Source: Streptomyces uncialis
GTDB lineage: Bacteria > Actinomycetota > Actinomycetes > Streptomycetales > Streptomycetaceae
Reading direction: 5' to 3'
NCBI RefSeq assembly: GCF_036250755.1
Contig: NZ_CP109583.1
Coordinates: forward strand, 5,603,501-5,667,500
DNA: 64,000 nt
Below, piece by piece: positions 43,169 to 57,196 of the stretch. The notes under the pieces are model-generated. The model saw nothing but the letters and a program-made list of their open reading frames with translations. It had not been told where the DNA came from and searched no databases. Position 1 is the stretch's first letter. Each line of letters opens with the position of its first letter. The translations under genes and the position numbers were made by a program.

Positions 43169-43897
43169 GTGAAGCGCAGCAAGTCTCTCCGCGCCGCTGA
43201 CGCCAAGATCGACCGGGACAAGCTCTACGCCCCGCTCGAAGCCGTGCGTCTCGCCAAGGAGACCTCCACGAGCAAGTACGACGGCACCGTCGAGATCGCC
43301 TTCCGGCTGGGTGTCGACCCCCGCAAGGCCGACCAGATGGTCCGCGGCACCGTGAACCTCCCGCACGGCACCGGCAAGACCGCCCGGGTCCTGGTCTTCG
43401 CGACCGGTGACCGTGCCGAGGCCGCACGTGCCGCCGGCGCCGACATCGTCGGCTCCGACGAGCTCATCGACGAGATCTCCAAGGGCCAGCGCCTGAACGA
43501 GTTCGACGCCGTCGTCGCCACCCCGGACCTCATGGGCAAGGTCGGCCGCCTCGGCCGCGTCCTCGGCCCGCGTGGTCTGATGCCGAACCCGAAGACCGGC
43601 ACGGTGACCCCGGACGTGGTCAAGGCCGTGAACGAGATCAAGGGCGGCAAGATCGAGTTCCGCGTCGACAAGCACTCCAACCTCCACTTCATCATCGGCA
43701 AGGTGTCCTTCGACGACACCAAGCTCGTGGAGAACTACGGCGCGGCCCTGGAGGAGATCCTCCGTCTCAAGCCGTCCGCCGCGAAGGGCCGCTACATCAA
43801 GAAGGCCGTCATCAGCACGACGGTCGGCCCCGGTGTGCCCGTCGACCCCAACCGCACCCGCAACCTCCTCACCGAGGAAGACCCCGCCGCCGTCTGA
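43169..43897 (+). CDS. rplA: Ribosomal protein L1
   Basis: The 242-residue L1 forms the mobile stalk that handles E-site tRNA. It keeps [37 protein letters not shown] and [23 protein letters not shown] at 43169 follows AGGAG. In many bacteria L1 represses its own operon by binding the mRNA; no obvious L1-site mimic was resolved here. Confidence 0.96.
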   Translation: MKRSKSLRAADAKIDRDKLYAPLEAVRLAKETSTSKYDGTVEIAFRLGVDPRKADQMVRGTVNLPHGTGKTARVLVFATGDRAEAARAAGADIVGSDELIDEISKGQRLNEFDAVVATPDLMGKVGRLGRVLGPRGLMPNPKTGTVTPDVVKAVNEIKGGKIEFRVDKHSNLHFIIGKVSFDDTKLVENYGAALEEILRLKPSAAKGRYIKKAVISTTVGPGVPVDPNRTRNLLTEEDPAAV

Positions 43898-43927
43898 GCG
43901 AACGGGTCCACGCGCGCGTGACCTCAC

Positions 43928-43968
43928 GGGCCCCGTGCCCTCCGGTTCCCCCGGAGGGCACGGGGCCC
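43928..43968 (+). terminator. Strong hairpin after rplA
   Basis: A perfect 18-bp G+C-rich stem (43928-43945 with 43951-43968) over a 5-base loop. There is no T run, as is common for Streptomyces terminators. Confidence 0.85.
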
Positions 43969-44062
43969 GTCCCGTTGCCCGCCGTTCCCCCCTCGGCTCG
44001 GCCTGACCTGCGCTAGCGTGCGGGCAGCGCCGCACACGGCGGGGGACGGGGGCTTGCGGGAC

Positions 44063-44938
44063 ATGGGCACAGCGCGTACGGGTGTCACCCGCCGGAGCAC
44101 CCTGCTGTCCCTGTGCGCGCTCGTGCTCGGACCGCTCCTGCTCATCACCGGCTGCGGCTTCCTCGCCCTGACCGCCTGCGAGGCCCCCGGCGACCGCGAC
44201 GACCCCCGGCCCCGGGCCACCGTCCCCGCCGAGGTGCTGCGCGCCCTGCGCACCGCCTCCACCGTCACCCGCCAGGCGGGCTCCGCACGGGTCACCGCCG
44301 TCATGACCATGGGCGACCGGGTCTCCACCCGGACCACCGGCACCCTCGGCTGGCGCGACGGCCTCAACGGCGCCCTGACCATCCGCTACACCGGCGGCAC
44401 CCTCGTCGGGACGCTGCGCGGCCTGGACATCGGCACCACCGAGGCCCGGTTCGTCGACGGGGTGTACTACGCGCGGATGAGCGACGCGTTCGCCGCGGAG
44501 TCCGGCGGCCGGCACTGGGTCCGCCACCCCCACGACTCCTCGGCGAACTTCGCCCCCAACCAGTCCGTGGAACTCCTCCTCGCCGCCCCCGACACCCGCC
44601 GCACCGGCCGCGAGACGGTACGCGGCGTCCCCGCCACCCGGTACACCGGCACCCTGCGCCCCGCCGACCTGCCCACCCGGGGCCCCGCCGCCGACGAGTC
44701 CGCCGAACTGCGCGACCAGCTCCGGGCCGCCGGGGTCACCGAGGAACGCGTCGACGTATGGATCGACGGGGCCGGCCGCCTCGTCAAGCGCGCCGAACGC
44801 AGCGAGACCGCCGCCGGGACGCTGCACAGCACGGCGTATTACCGCCAGTTCGGCGTCCGCGTCGCCCCGGTGACCGCGCCCCCGCCCGCGGACACCGTCG
44901 ATTACGCGGCGCTTTTGCCCTCCCGAGGCGGGCAATAG
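44063..44938 (+). CDS. Putative secreted lipoprotein, LppX/LprAFG-like
   Basis: The 291-residue protein starts with basic residues, a hydrophobic core and two lipobox-like cysteines (LLITGC and FLALTAC, residues about 33 and 41). The rest is a beta-rich domain with ALTIRYTGGTLVGTLRG, VDGVYYARMSDAF and GVPATRYTGTLRPADLP. It resembles the following lipoprotein in layout, though the sequences differ clearly. Mycobacterial relatives bind or carry lipids; the role here is unknown. The start is uncertain: ATG 44063 or TTG 44054. Confidence 0.75.
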   Translation: MGTARTGVTRRSTLLSLCALVLGPLLLITGCGFLALTACEAPGDRDDPRPRATVPAEVLRALRTASTVTRQAGSARVTAVMTMGDRVSTRTTGTLGWRDGLNGALTIRYTGGTLVGTLRGLDIGTTEARFVDGVYYARMSDAFAAESGGRHWVRHPHDSSANFAPNQSVELLLAAPDTRRTGRETVRGVPATRYTGTLRPADLPTRGPAADESAELRDQLRAAGVTEERVDVWIDGAGRLVKRAERSETAAGTLHSTAYYRQFGVRVAPVTAPPPADTVDYAALLPSRGGQ

Positions 44939-45039
44939 CCCTGTTTCCGGTGGTACGTCGTGGGCCGGGCGGTGCGGATGAGCTCCGGTAGGGTCGTTGA
45001 TCCGCAGTGAGATCGTCATGTTTGTACAGGGGTGGGGCA

Positions 45040-45948
45040 ATGCAGACCAACAAGAAGCCGCGGATCATCGGCGCGGTGCTCACGACGGCACTGCTGTGTA
45101 CGACGGGGGTCGCGTGCAGCGGCGGCGACTCCGACGCGAAGAGTGACGGTTCGTCGGCGTCTCCGGCCAAGGCGCTGACCGCCGCCTTCAAGAAGACCAC
45201 CGACGCCAAGTCCGCCAAGGTCGACATGACCATGAGGATGCCGTTCGCCAACGGCGGCGGCGACATGGACATGTCCGGCGTGGTCGGCTGGGAACCGTCC
45301 GTCATGGACGTCACCCTCACGGGCTCCTCGCTGGGCGACGAGCCGGGCACCCCGGACAAGTCGCGTACGGTCCAGCGCGACGGCGTCATGTACATGGACA
45401 TGGGCTCCACCGCTGCCTCGGGGATGGAGGGCAAGCGCTGGCTGAAGATGGACACCAAGGCGGTCGCGGAGTACGCGGAGGAGACGAAGGACCCCACCCC
45501 GCGGACCATGCTGGACATCAGCCTGGAGAACACGAACCAGGACCCGGCCCAGCAGCTCGCGCTGCTCCTGGAGTCGCCCAACCTGAAGCACGTCGGTACG
45601 CAGAAGATCGATGGCGCCGAGGCCGAGCACTACAAGGGCAAGCTCACGGTCGCCGAGATGCTCAAGACGAACGACGCGCTCGCGGACCTCGACAAGGAGG
45701 AGCGGGACGAGCTCCTCAAGAACATGAAGAAGGCCGGGGTCAAGGGGTACGACATCGAGGCCTGGGTCAACGGTGACGACCTCCCGGTGCGGATGGACGT
45801 CAAGACCCAGGTCGAGCGGGGTGTCATCGACATCAGCACGAAGTACTCGGACTACGGCACGGAGGTGAAGGCCGAGGTGCCGAAGGCGTCCGAGACCCTC
45901 GACCTCCTTGAGACGATCAAGAAGCTCGACAAGGAAGACCCTGCGTAA
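45040..45948 (+). CDS. Putative lipoprotein, LppX/LprAFG-like
   Basis: The 302-residue protein has a lipoprotein signal (MQTNKKPRIIGAVLTTALLC, lipobox TGVAC) and a beta/alpha domain rich in Lys, Asp and Met (SAKVDMTMRMPFANGGG, GVMYMDMGSTAA, HYKGKLTVAEMLK). ATG at 45040 has AGGGGTGGGG upstream. It is the second of two lipoprotein genes in tandem between rplA and rplJ; both stand apart from the ribosomal operons in function. Repeat copy 6 begins two bases after its stop. Confidence 0.82.
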   Translation: MQTNKKPRIIGAVLTTALLCTTGVACSGGDSDAKSDGSSASPAKALTAAFKKTTDAKSAKVDMTMRMPFANGGGDMDMSGVVGWEPSVMDVTLTGSSLGDEPGTPDKSRTVQRDGVMYMDMGSTAASGMEGKRWLKMDTKAVAEYAEETKDPTPRTMLDISLENTNQDPAQQLALLLESPNLKHVGTQKIDGAEAEHYKGKLTVAEMLKTNDALADLDKEERDELLKNMKKAGVKGYDIEAWVNGDDLPVRMDVKTQVERGVIDISTKYSDYGTEVKAEVPKASETLDLLETIKKLDKEDPA

Positions 45949-45950
45949 CG

Positions 45951-46385
45951 CCTTCGCTTGCGCTTCTGGGTCTGTCCGGCTGGACGTACTTCGTTGCTGT
46001 GCCGTCGTTCGGTGGTTTCGCGCAGTTCCCCGCGCCCCTTTGGGGCGCGTTCTGTTTGTTCTTCGGGTCGGTGCCGGTCGGGATTCTCCGTCCTCGATCC
46101 GACACGCTCGGTAAGACGTTCCGTGACTCGACTGAAGAGCATCGGAGTCTGCGAGCAGAGATTCCCGCCCACCCCCTCCCGTAGCAGCGCGACTGCGGGA
46201 GGAGAGGAGTGCCCCTTCAGGGGCGCGGGGAACTGCGCAAAAGACGAGGGCGGGCCCGCACCCGGGGAGCGACAGCAAGGGGGCACCCACCCAGGGGCGC
46301 GGGGAACTGCGCACCCACCGAGCGACCCGCACAGGGACGAGTACGGCCAGCCGGACGGACCTCGGAGGCGCAAGCGAAGGCGACC
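45951..46385. repeat. Composite palindromic repeat element, copy 6 (inverted core)
   Basis: CGCCTTCGCTTGCGCTTC follows the lipoprotein stop at once. One unit lies at about 46020, the 114-bp core in minus orientation at 46058-46171, inverted units near 46224 and 46296, and the exit end GGCGCAAGCGAAGGCGACC at about 46368-46386. The rplJ promoter -35 box begins about eight bases later. Confidence 0.85.
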
Positions 46386-46393
46386 CGGTCGAT

Positions 46394-46423
46394 TTGCCCG
46401 GCGGCCCCAGCCTCCCGTACTCT
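46394..46423 (+). promoter_or_regulatory. Candidate rplJL promoter
   Basis: TTGCCC (46394-46399), 18 bp, TACTCT (46418-46423). The transcript would begin near 46430 and have a leader of about 220 bases before rplJ. Confidence 0.5.
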
Positions 46424-46429
46424 CGGCGA

Positions 46430-46651
46430 GAAGCCAAAGACCGCTGGTCGTTGCCGCGCGCTCGTCCGAGCCGCGGTGGCCGAAGGATTCCGCTGAACGA
46501 GCGGACGACCCGCGCAGGTGACCGAGGAACGTTCCCGGACCACGTCCGGTAGAGCCACGCCCCGTGCACCCGTGCCGGGGCGTTTCGTTTTCCCCAGTTT
46601 TCCTCCTTCGGGTCCGCGCGGTCCGAATCACCCGGAAGGAGGCCGAGACTC
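46430..46651 (+). promoter_or_regulatory. rplJ (L10) leader with an attenuator-like hairpin
   Basis: The leader ahead of rplJ contains a short terminator-like structure, GCCCCG ... CGGGGC (46558-46581), followed by GTTTCGTTTT, and upstream material with further pairing potential. L10(L12)4 binding to such leaders controls rplJL in many bacteria. The exact L10-binding fold was not resolved here. Confidence 0.55.
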
Positions 46652-47182
46652 ATGGCGAGGCCCGACAAGGCTGACGCGGTTGCCGAGCTGACGGACAAGT
46701 TCCGCAGCTCGAACGCCGCCGTGCTGACCGAGTACCGCGGTCTCACCGTGGCACAGCTCAAGCAGCTGCGCCGTTCGCTCGGTGAGAACGCCCAGTACGC
46801 CGTGGTGAAGAACACGCTGACCAAGATCGCGGCCAATGAGGCCGGGATCTCGACGCTGGACGACCTTTTCAACGGTCCGACAGCGGTCGCCTTCGTCACC
46901 GGTGACCCGGTGGAGTCGGCGAAGGGTCTTCGTGACTTCGCCAAGGACAACCCGAATCTCGTCATCAAGGGCGGAGTCCTTGACGGCAAGACGATGTCCG
47001 CCGACGAGTTCAAGAAGCTCGCGGACCTTGAGTCCCGCGAGGTTCTGCTCGCCAAGCTGGCGGGCGCAATGAAGGGCAAGCAGTCGCAGGCTGCCGCGCT
47101 CTTCCAGGCGCTCCCGTCGAAGTTCGTCCGCACCGCGGAAGCGCTTCGCGCCAAGAAGGCCGAGCAGGGCGGTGCCGAGTAA
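46652..47182 (+). CDS. rplJ: Ribosomal protein L10
   Basis: The 176-residue product anchors L7/L12 dimers at the ribosomal stalk base. Typical segments are [40 protein letters not shown] and [16 protein letters not shown], with a helical Ala/Lys/Gln-rich C-terminus for L12 binding. ATG follows AAGGAGG. rplL follows after 129 bp. Confidence 0.96.
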   Translation: MARPDKADAVAELTDKFRSSNAAVLTEYRGLTVAQLKQLRRSLGENAQYAVVKNTLTKIAANEAGISTLDDLFNGPTAVAFVTGDPVESAKGLRDFAKDNPNLVIKGGVLDGKTMSADEFKKLADLESREVLLAKLAGAMKGKQSQAAALFQALPSKFVRTAEALRAKKAEQGGAE

Positions 47183-47311
47183 TTCGGCTCGCACCTTGAT
47201 CCCCGCGTGACGTGACCCCGGTCGCGTCAGCGGAGGTCGAAGCGGGCCCGACGTACGCCCGCCTGACATATACACCCGGCACCCGCCGAATTAGTGGAAG
47301 GATCGCCCGTC

Positions 47312-47692
47312 ATGGCGAAGCTCAGCCAGGATGACCTGCTTGCCCAGTTCGAGGACATGACCCTCCTTGAGCTCTCCGCGTTCGTCTCCGCCTTCGAGGA
47401 GAAGTTCGACGTCACGGCCGCCGCCCCGGTCGCCGTCGCCGCCGGTGGCGCTGCCGCTGTCGCCGAGGCCCCCGAGGAGCAGGACGAGTTCGACGTCATC
47501 CTCACCGGTGCCGGCGAGAAGAAGATCCAGGTCATCAAGGTCGTGCGTGAGCTGACCTCGCTCGGTCTGAAGGAGGCCAAGGACCTCGTCGACGGCGCCC
47601 CGAAGCCCGTCCTGGAGAAGGTCGCCAAGGAGGCCGCCGAGAAGGCTGCCGAGTCCCTCAAGGGCGCCGGCGCCTCCGTCGAGGTCAAGTGA
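47312..47692 (+). CDS. rplL: Ribosomal protein L7/L12
   Basis: The 126-residue acidic protein has the N-terminal dimerisation domain ([20 protein letters not shown]), an Ala/Val-rich hinge ([17 protein letters not shown]), and the C-terminal factor-binding domain ([20 protein letters not shown]). ATG at 47312 is preceded by GGAAGGA. Confidence 0.96.
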   Translation: MAKLSQDDLLAQFEDMTLLELSAFVSAFEEKFDVTAAAPVAVAAGGAAAVAEAPEEQDEFDVILTGAGEKKIQVIKVVRELTSLGLKEAKDLVDGAPKPVLEKVAKEAAEKAAESLKGAGASVEVK

Positions 47693-47778
47693 CCCGAAGG
47701 GGAGCCTGTACGGCTTCCCGGCGAGCCGGGCGCCCTTGTGGCGCCCCTCGCACCCGTTCGCTGTAACGCGGACACCCT

Positions 47779-47812
47779 GAACGGCGATCACCCAAGTGGG
47801 TGGTCGCCGTTC
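47779..47812 (+). terminator. Hairpin after rplL
   Basis: GAACGGCGATCACCC pairs with GGGTGGTCGCCGTTC (15 bp, one G-T pair) over AAGT. It probably ends or attenuates the rplJL transcript before rpoB. Confidence 0.75.
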
Positions 47813-47841
47813 GGCGTTCCGGGGGTCGCCCGAAGGGCTGC

Positions 47842-47869
47842 TTGCGGTCCGGGCGCTGACGAGTATGGT
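47842..47869 (+). promoter_or_regulatory. Candidate upstream rpoB promoter
   Basis: TTGCGG (47842-47847), 16 bp, TATGGT (47864-47869). Less convincing than the pair at 48119. Confidence 0.35.
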
Positions 47870-48118
47870 GATCTTCGTTGTGTCTCCGGCGGCCCCGGTG
47901 ACGGCGCGCGACGACGGTGATCAGTGACGATCGCGGCACCCGGTTCGGGGGTGGGGGCCTTGACGAACCGCACGCAGCGCGCAATTCTCAGGACGCGTCG
48001 TCACAACGATCCGCGATCCGAGGCATGGATCGACGGCGAAGAGGGCAGTATCGATGTGCATTGAGGGCGTGACTGGCAGCAGGTGTTGAGAACACAGAGG
48101 GTGTCGCAGAACCCGAGC

Positions 48119-48147
48119 TGGACATCAGTGAGCCTTGTGGCTACACT
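48119..48147 (+). promoter_or_regulatory. Candidate main rpoBC promoter
   Basis: TGGACA (48119-48124), exactly 17 bp, TACACT (48142-48147). The transcript would begin near 48154, about 158 bases before the rpoB start. Confidence 0.6.
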
Positions 48148-48311
48148 GACCCTTTGCGCTGCCTGTTAGCTGCCTCCTGCCCGTCACCAGGGGCATGCCC
48201 ATGCTTGAGCATCGAGTCGATACCCGGCCCTGACCTGGGTCTTCTGTCTCTGTGTCCAGGCGGGGGACCGGTACGCGCGTAGTGAGTCCGAGCCCTCGGA
48301 AGGACCCCCTC

Positions 48312-51300
48312 TTGGCCGCCTCGCGCACTGCCTCGACCGCGAATACGAACAACGGCGCCAGCACCGCCCCGCTGCGCATCTCCTTTGCAAAGATCAAGGA
48401 GCCCCTTGAGGTTCCGAACCTTCTTGCGCTGCAAACCGAGAGCTTTGACTGGCTGCTCGGCAACGACGCGTGGAAGGCTCGTGTCGAGGCGGCTCTGGAA
48501 AGCGGACAGGACGTCCCCAGGAAGTCAGGTCTGGAGGAGATCTTCGAGGAGATCTCCCCGATCGAGGACTTCTCCGGGTCGATGTCGCTGACCTTCCGCG
48601 ACCACCGCTTCGAGCCTCCGAAGAACTCCATCGACGAGTGCAAGGAGCGCGACTTCACGTTCGCCGCGCCGCTCTTCGTCACCGCCGAGTTCACCAACAA
48701 CGAGACCGGCGAGATCAAGTCCCAGACGGTCTTCATGGGCGATTTCCCGCTCATGACCAACAAGGGCACCTTCGTCATCAACGGCACCGAGCGTGTCGTC
48801 GTGTCGCAGCTCGTCCGTTCGCCCGGTGTCTACTTCGACTCCTCCATCGACAAGACGTCCGACAAGGACATCTTCTCCGCCAAGATCATCCCGTCCCGGG
48901 GTGCCTGGCTGGAGATGGAGATCGACAAGCGCGACATGGTCGGTGTCCGCATCGACCGCAAGCGCAAGCAGTCCGTCACCGTCCTTCTGAAGGCTCTCGG
49001 CTGGACCACCGAGCAGATCCTGGAGGAGTTCGGCGAGTACGAGTCCATGCGCGCCACCCTGGAGAAGGACCACACCCAGGGCCAGGACGACGCGCTGCTC
49101 GACATCTACCGCAAGCTGCGTCCGGGCGAGCCGCCCACCCGTGAGGCCGCCCAGACCCTTCTGGAGAACCTCTACTTCAACCCCAAGCGCTACGACCTCG
49201 CGAAGGTCGGCCGCTACAAGGTCAACAAGAAGCTCGGCGCGGACGAGCCGCTGGACGCCGGCGTGCTCACCAACGACGACGTCATCGCGACCATCAAGTA
49301 CCTGGTCAAGCTGCACGCCGGCGAGACCGAGACGATCGGCGAGTCGGGCCGGTCCATCGTCGTCGAGACCGACGACATCGACCACTTCGGCAACCGTCGT
49401 CTGCGTAACGTGGGCGAGCTGATCCAGAACCAGGTCCGTACGGGTCTCGCCCGTATGGAGCGTGTCGTGCGTGAGCGCATGACCACCCAGGACGTCGAGG
49501 CGATCACGCCGCAGACCCTGATCAACATCCGGCCGGTCGTCGCCTCCATCAAGGAGTTCTTCGGCACCAGCCAGCTGTCGCAGTTCATGGACCAGAACAA
49601 CCCGCTCTCGGGGCTCACCCACAAGCGCCGCCTGTCGGCGCTCGGCCCGGGTGGCCTCTCGCGTGAGCGGGCCGGCTTCGAGGTCCGTGACGTGCACCCC
49701 TCGCACTACGGCCGCATGTGCCCGATCGAGACCCCCGAAGGCCCGAACATCGGTCTGATCGGCTCGCTCGCCTCCTACGGCCGCGTCAACGCGTTCGGTT
49801 TCGTCGAGACCCCGTACCGCAAGGTCATCGACGGCCGGGTCAGCGACGACGTCGACTACCTGACCGCCGACGAGGAGGACCGCTTCGTCATCGCGCAGGC
49901 CAACGCCGTGCTGACCGACGACATGCTGTTCGCCGAGAACCGCGTCCTGGTCCGCCGCCGTGGCGGAGAGGTCGACTACGTGCCCGGCACGGACGTCGAC
50001 TACATGGACGTCTCGCCGCGCCAGATGGTGTCCGTCGCGACCGCGATGATCCCCTTCCTGGAGCACGACGACGCCAACCGTGCCCTCATGGGCGCGAACA
50101 TGATGCGTCAGGCCGTCCCGCTGATCAAGGCGGAGGCCCCGCTCGTCGGTACCGGCATGGAGTACCGCTGTGCCACCGACGCCGGCGACGTCATCAAGGC
50201 GGAGAAGGACGGTGTCATCCAGGAGGTCTCGGCCGACTACGTCACCGTCACCAACGACGACGGCACGTACACCACGTACCGCGTCGCCAAGTTCTCCCGC
50301 TCCAACCAGGGCACCTCCGTCAACCAGAAGGTGGTCGTCTCCGAGGGTGACCGCGTCATCGAGGGCCAGGTCCTCGCCGACGGTCCCGCCACGGAGAACG
50401 GCGAGATGGCGCTGGGCAAGAACCTGCTCGTCGCGTTCATGCCCTGGGAAGGTCACAACTACGAGGACGCGATCATCCTGTCGCAGCGCCTCGTGCAGGA
50501 CGACGTCCTCTCCTCGATCCACATCGAGGAGCACGAGGTCGACGCCCGTGACACCAAGCTGGGCCCCGAGGAGATCACCCGGGACATCCCGAACGTCTCC
50601 GAAGAGGTCCTCGCCGACCTCGACGAGCGCGGCATCATCCGGATCGGTGCCGAGGTCGTCGCCGGCGACATCCTCGTCGGCAAGGTCACGCCCAAGGGCG
50701 AGACCGAGCTGACCCCCGAGGAGCGGCTGCTGCGCGCGATCTTCGGTGAGAAGGCCCGTGAGGTCCGTGACACCTCGCTGAAGGTGCCCCACGGCGAGAT
50801 CGGCAAGGTCATCGGCGTCCGCGTCTTCGACCGTGAGGAAGGCGACGAGCTCCCGCCCGGCGTCAACCAGCTGGTCCGGGTCTACGTCGCCCAGAAGCGG
50901 AAGATCACGGACGGCGACAAGCTCGCCGGACGCCACGGCAACAAGGGCGTCATCTCCAAGATCCTCCCGATCGAGGACATGCCGTTCATGGAGGACGGCA
51001 CCCCGGTCGACATCATCCTCAACCCGCTCGGTGTCCCGTCCCGGATGAACCCCGGACAGGTCCTGGAGATCCATCTCGGCTGGCTCGCCAGCCAGGGCTG
51101 GGACGTCTCCGGTCTCGCCGACGACTGGGCGCAGCGCCTCCAGGCCATCGAGGCCGACCAGGTCGCCCCGCGCACCAACGTCGCCACGCCCGTCTTCGAC
51201 GGCGCCCGCGAGGACGAGCTGGCGGGTCTGCTGGAGCACACCATCCCGAACCGCGACGGCGACCGCATGGTCCAGCCCACCGGCAAGGCGAACCTGTACG

Positions 51301-51797
51301 ACGGCCGCTCCGGCGAGCCGTTCCCGGAGCCGGTCTCGGTCGGCTACATGTACATCCTCAAGCTCCACCACCTGGTCGACGACAAGCTTCACGCCCGGTC
51401 GACCGGTCCGTACTCGATGATCACCCAGCAGCCGCTGGGTGGTAAGGCCCAGTTCGGTGGCCAGCGCTTCGGAGAGATGGAGGTGTGGGCGCTGGAGGCA
51501 TACGGCGCCGCCTACGCCCTCCAGGAGCTGCTCACCATCAAGTCCGACGACGTGACCGGCCGCGTGAAGGTCTACGAGGCGATCGTCAAGGGCGAGAACA
51601 TCCCCGAGCCCGGCATCCCCGAGTCCTTCAAGGTGCTCATCAAGGAGATGCAGTCCCTGTGCCTCAACGTGGAGGTGCTGTCCTCGGACGGTATGTCCAT
51701 CGAGATGCGCGACACCGACGAGGACGTCTTCCGCGCAGCGGAAGAGCTCGGCATCGACCTGTCCCGGCGCGAGCCGAGCAGCGTCGAAGAGGTCTGA
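48312..51797 (+). CDS. rpoB: RNA polymerase beta subunit
   Basis: TTG at 48312 is the chosen start: GGAAGGA lies seven bases before it and the 1,161-residue product then begins [18 protein letters not shown], as I recall for S. coelicolor RpoB. A GTG at 48282 is a weaker alternative. The rifampicin pocket reads [20 protein letters not shown] then [16 protein letters not shown], with the usual Asp, His and Ser, so no rifampicin-resistance change is seen there. The motif [12 protein letters not shown] and the C-terminal [20 protein letters not shown] clamp anchor are present. Confidence 0.97.
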   Translation: MAASRTASTANTNNGASTAPLRISFAKIKEPLEVPNLLALQTESFDWLLGNDAWKARVEAALESGQDVPRKSGLEEIFEEISPIEDFSGSMSLTFRDHRFEPPKNSIDECKERDFTFAAPLFVTAEFTNNETGEIKSQTVFMGDFPLMTNKGTFVINGTERVVVSQLVRSPGVYFDSSIDKTSDKDIFSAKIIPSRGAWLEMEIDKRDMVGVRIDRKRKQSVTVLLKALGWTTEQILEEFGEYESMRATLEKDHTQGQDDALLDIYRKLRPGEPPTREAAQTLLENLYFNPKRYDLAKVGRYKVNKKLGADEPLDAGVLTNDDVIATIKYLVKLHAGETETIGESGRSIVVETDDIDHFGNRRLRNVGELIQNQVRTGLARMERVVRERMTTQDVEAITPQTLINIRPVVASIKEFFGTSQLSQFMDQNNPLSGLTHKRRLSALGPGGLSRERAGFEVRDVHPSHYGRMCPIETPEGPNIGLIGSLASYGRVNAFGFVETPYRKVIDGRVSDDVDYLTADEEDRFVIAQANAVLTDDMLFAENRVLVRRRGGEVDYVPGTDVDYMDVSPRQMVSVATAMIPFLEHDDANRALMGANMMRQAVPLIKAEAPLVGTGMEYRCATDAGDVIKAEKDGVIQEVSADYVTVTNDDGTYTTYRVAKFSRSNQGTSVNQKVVVSEGDRVIEGQVLADGPATENGEMALGKNLLVAFMPWEGHNYEDAIILSQRLVQDDVLSSIHIEEHEVDARDTKLGPEEITRDIPNVSEEVLADLDERGIIRIGAEVVAGDILVGKVTPKGETELTPEERLLRAIFGEKAREVRDTSLKVPHGEIGKVIGVRVFDREEGDELPPGVNQLVRVYVAQKRKITDGDKLAGRHGNKGVISKILPIEDMPFMEDGTPVDIILNPLGVPSRMNPGQVLEIHLGWLASQGWDVSGLADDWAQRLQAIEADQVAPRTNVATPVFDGAREDELAGLLEHTIPNRDGDRMVQPTGKANLYDGRSGEPFPEPVSVGYMYILKLHHLVDDKLHARSTGPYSMITQQPLGGKAQFGGQRFGEMEVWALEAYGAAYALQELLTIKSDDVTGRVKVYEAIVKGENIPEPGIPESFKVLIKEMQSLCLNVEVLSSDGMSIEMRDTDEDVFRAAEELGIDLSRREPSSVEEV

Positions 51798-51893
51798 CGG
51801 GTCCGGCCGGGATCACCTCCAGGTGATCCCGGCCGCAGCCCCGGACCCCGTACAGACCACGAGAGACACAACCCTGAGAGGGATTGACGCATA

Positions 51894-55805
<3,912 letters not shown>

Positions 55806-55848
55806 TCCGGCCCGCGTACGCGCTCACGTGTGCGCGTAGGTCGTCGGA

Positions 55849-55877
55849 GGGCGGTCACCCCCTGGGGGTGGCCGCCC
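55849..55877 (+). terminator. Hairpin after rpoC
   Basis: GGGCGGTCACCCC (55849-55861) pairs with GGGGTGGCCGCCC (55865-55877) with one G-T pair; TTCCGCCTTTGCC follows. Confidence 0.8.
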
Positions 55878-55929
55878 TTCCGCCTTTGCCGGGCCCTGGG
55901 TGCTTCCCCGGCGGCTGTACCTGTACCTG

Positions 55930-56010
55930 TACGGGTGCGGGCCGCTCGTGGGTGCGCGGTTCCCCGTGCGCCTTCGGGGGCCTGTGGCCGTACTCGTTCG
56001 GGTGCGGCTG
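55930..56010. repeat. Degenerate single unit of the composite repeat
   Basis: TGCGGGCCGCTCGTGGGTGC followed by GCGGTTCCCCGTGCGCCTTCG and TTCGGGTGCGGCTG resembles the left-arm units of the large elements, but with several differences and no core. It looks like an old remnant. Confidence 0.5.
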
Positions 56011-56091
56011 GGCGGGGGGCCCCGGAAGTGGACACAGGGTGGTGCCACGGGGACTCAGGGTGCGAGTACAAGGGGTCCGACCAATATCATT

Positions 56092-56120
56092 TTGACCGGG
56101 CTGTGTACGGTCGGTACGCT
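56092..56120 (+). promoter_or_regulatory. Promoter of the str operon (rpsL)
   Basis: TTGACC (56092-56097), exactly 17 bp, TACGCT (56115-56120). This is close to the housekeeping consensus, in an otherwise AT-poor area, and about 190 bases before rpsL. Confidence 0.75.
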
Positions 56121-56312
56121 CAGACCTTGTGCCTGGGGTGTGCCCTGGCCCTTGTGCGTGTCCTCAACCGTACGAGGTGCCGTGAGCGGCCACCGCAATT
56201 CGTGCAGTTCCCGCCACAAGGGCGGGGGCCGCCGCATTCGACACACCCGACCGCGTGGGTCGGTGATGTTCCAGGTTAGCTCCATGATCGGCACACAGAA
56301 ACCGGAGAAGTA

Positions 56313-56684
56313 GTGCCTACGATCCAGCAGCTGGTCCGAAAGGGCCGGCAGGACAAGGTCGAGAAGAACAAGACGCCCGCACTGGACGGTTCCCCCCAGC
56401 GCCGCGGCGTCTGCACGCGCGTGTTCACGACCACCCCGAAGAAGCCGAACTCGGCCCTGCGTAAGGTCGCGCGTGTGCGTCTGACCTCCGGCATCGAGGT
56501 CACGGCCTACATCCCGGGTGAGGGACACAACCTCCAGGAGCACTCCATCGTGCTCGTGCGCGGCGGCCGTGTGAAGGACCTGCCGGGTGTTCGCTACAAG
56601 ATCATCCGCGGTTCCCTCGACACCCAGGGTGTCAAGAACCGCAAGCAGGCCCGCAGCCGCTACGGCGCCAAGAAGGAGAAGTAA
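56313..56684 (+). CDS. rpsL: Ribosomal protein S12
   Basis: The 123-residue product is decoding-centre protein S12. The streptomycin-relevant lysines are wild type ([20 protein letters not shown] and [17 protein letters not shown]). GTG at 56313 follows GGAGAAG. rpsG starts two bases after its stop. Confidence 0.97.
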   Translation: MPTIQQLVRKGRQDKVEKNKTPALDGSPQRRGVCTRVFTTTPKKPNSALRKVARVRLTSGIEVTAYIPGEGHNLQEHSIVLVRGGRVKDLPGVRYKIIRGSLDTQGVKNRKQARSRYGAKKEK

Positions 56685-56686
56685 GA

Positions 56687-57157
56687 ATGCCTCGTAAGGG
56701 CCCCGCCCCGAAGCGCCCGGTCATCATCGACCCGGTCTACGGTTCTCCTCTGGTGACCTCCCTCATCAACAAGGTGCTGCTGAACGGCAAGCGCTCCACC
56801 GCCGAGCGCATCGTGTACGGCGCCATGGAGGGCCTGCGCGACAAGACCGGTAACGACCCGGTCATCACGCTCAAGCGCGCGCTGGAGAACATCAAGCCCA
56901 CCCTTGAGGTCAAGTCCCGCCGTGTCGGTGGAGCGACCTACCAGGTTCCGATCGAGGTCAAGCCCGGCCGCGCCAACACCCTGGCGCTGCGCTGGCTCGT
57001 CGGTTACTCCCGCGCCCGTCGCGAGAAGACGATGACCGAGCGGCTGCTGAACGAGCTCCTCGACGCCTCCAACGGCCTCGGTGCCGCTGTGAAGAAGCGT
57101 GAGGACACTCACAAGATGGCCGAGTCCAACAAGGCCTTCGCTCACTACCGCTGGTAG
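56687..57157 (+). CDS. rpsG: Ribosomal protein S7
   Basis: The 156-residue S7 nucleates assembly of the 30S head. It starts [20 protein letters not shown] and keeps [20 protein letters not shown] and AFAHYRW at the C-terminus. ATG follows AAGGAGAAG, which lies within the end of rpsL. S7 is the usual feedback repressor of this operon. Confidence 0.97.
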   Translation: MPRKGPAPKRPVIIDPVYGSPLVTSLINKVLLNGKRSTAERIVYGAMEGLRDKTGNDPVITLKRALENIKPTLEVKSRRVGGATYQVPIEVKPGRANTLALRWLVGYSRARREKTMTERLLNELLDASNGLGAAVKKREDTHKMAESNKAFAHYRW

Positions 57158-57196
57158 TCACTACCCCATCGAGAGACCGAGAGAAGACTGAGCCTT

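Larger units (their letters stand above)
47693..48311. other. rplL-rpoB intergenic region
   Basis: This 619-bp region has no gene. It holds a hairpin at 47779-47812 and two promoter-like pairs (47842-47869 and 48119-48147). The long spacing fits separate control of rpoBC from rplJL. Confidence 0.6.
55806..56312. other. rpoC-rpsL intergenic region
   Basis: This 507-bp gap holds the rpoC terminator, a degenerate piece of the composite repeat, the rpsL promoter (56092-56120) and a leader of about 185 bases with a small hairpin CCCGCC-ACAA-GGCGGG type structure at about 56210-56226. Confidence 0.6.

Noticed and set aside
49546..49680. Possible rifampicin-resistant rpoB
   Set aside because: The Asp, His and Ser residues of the pocket are those of sensitive enzymes.
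56420..56640. Possible streptomycin-resistant rpsL
   Set aside because: Both key lysines are wild type.
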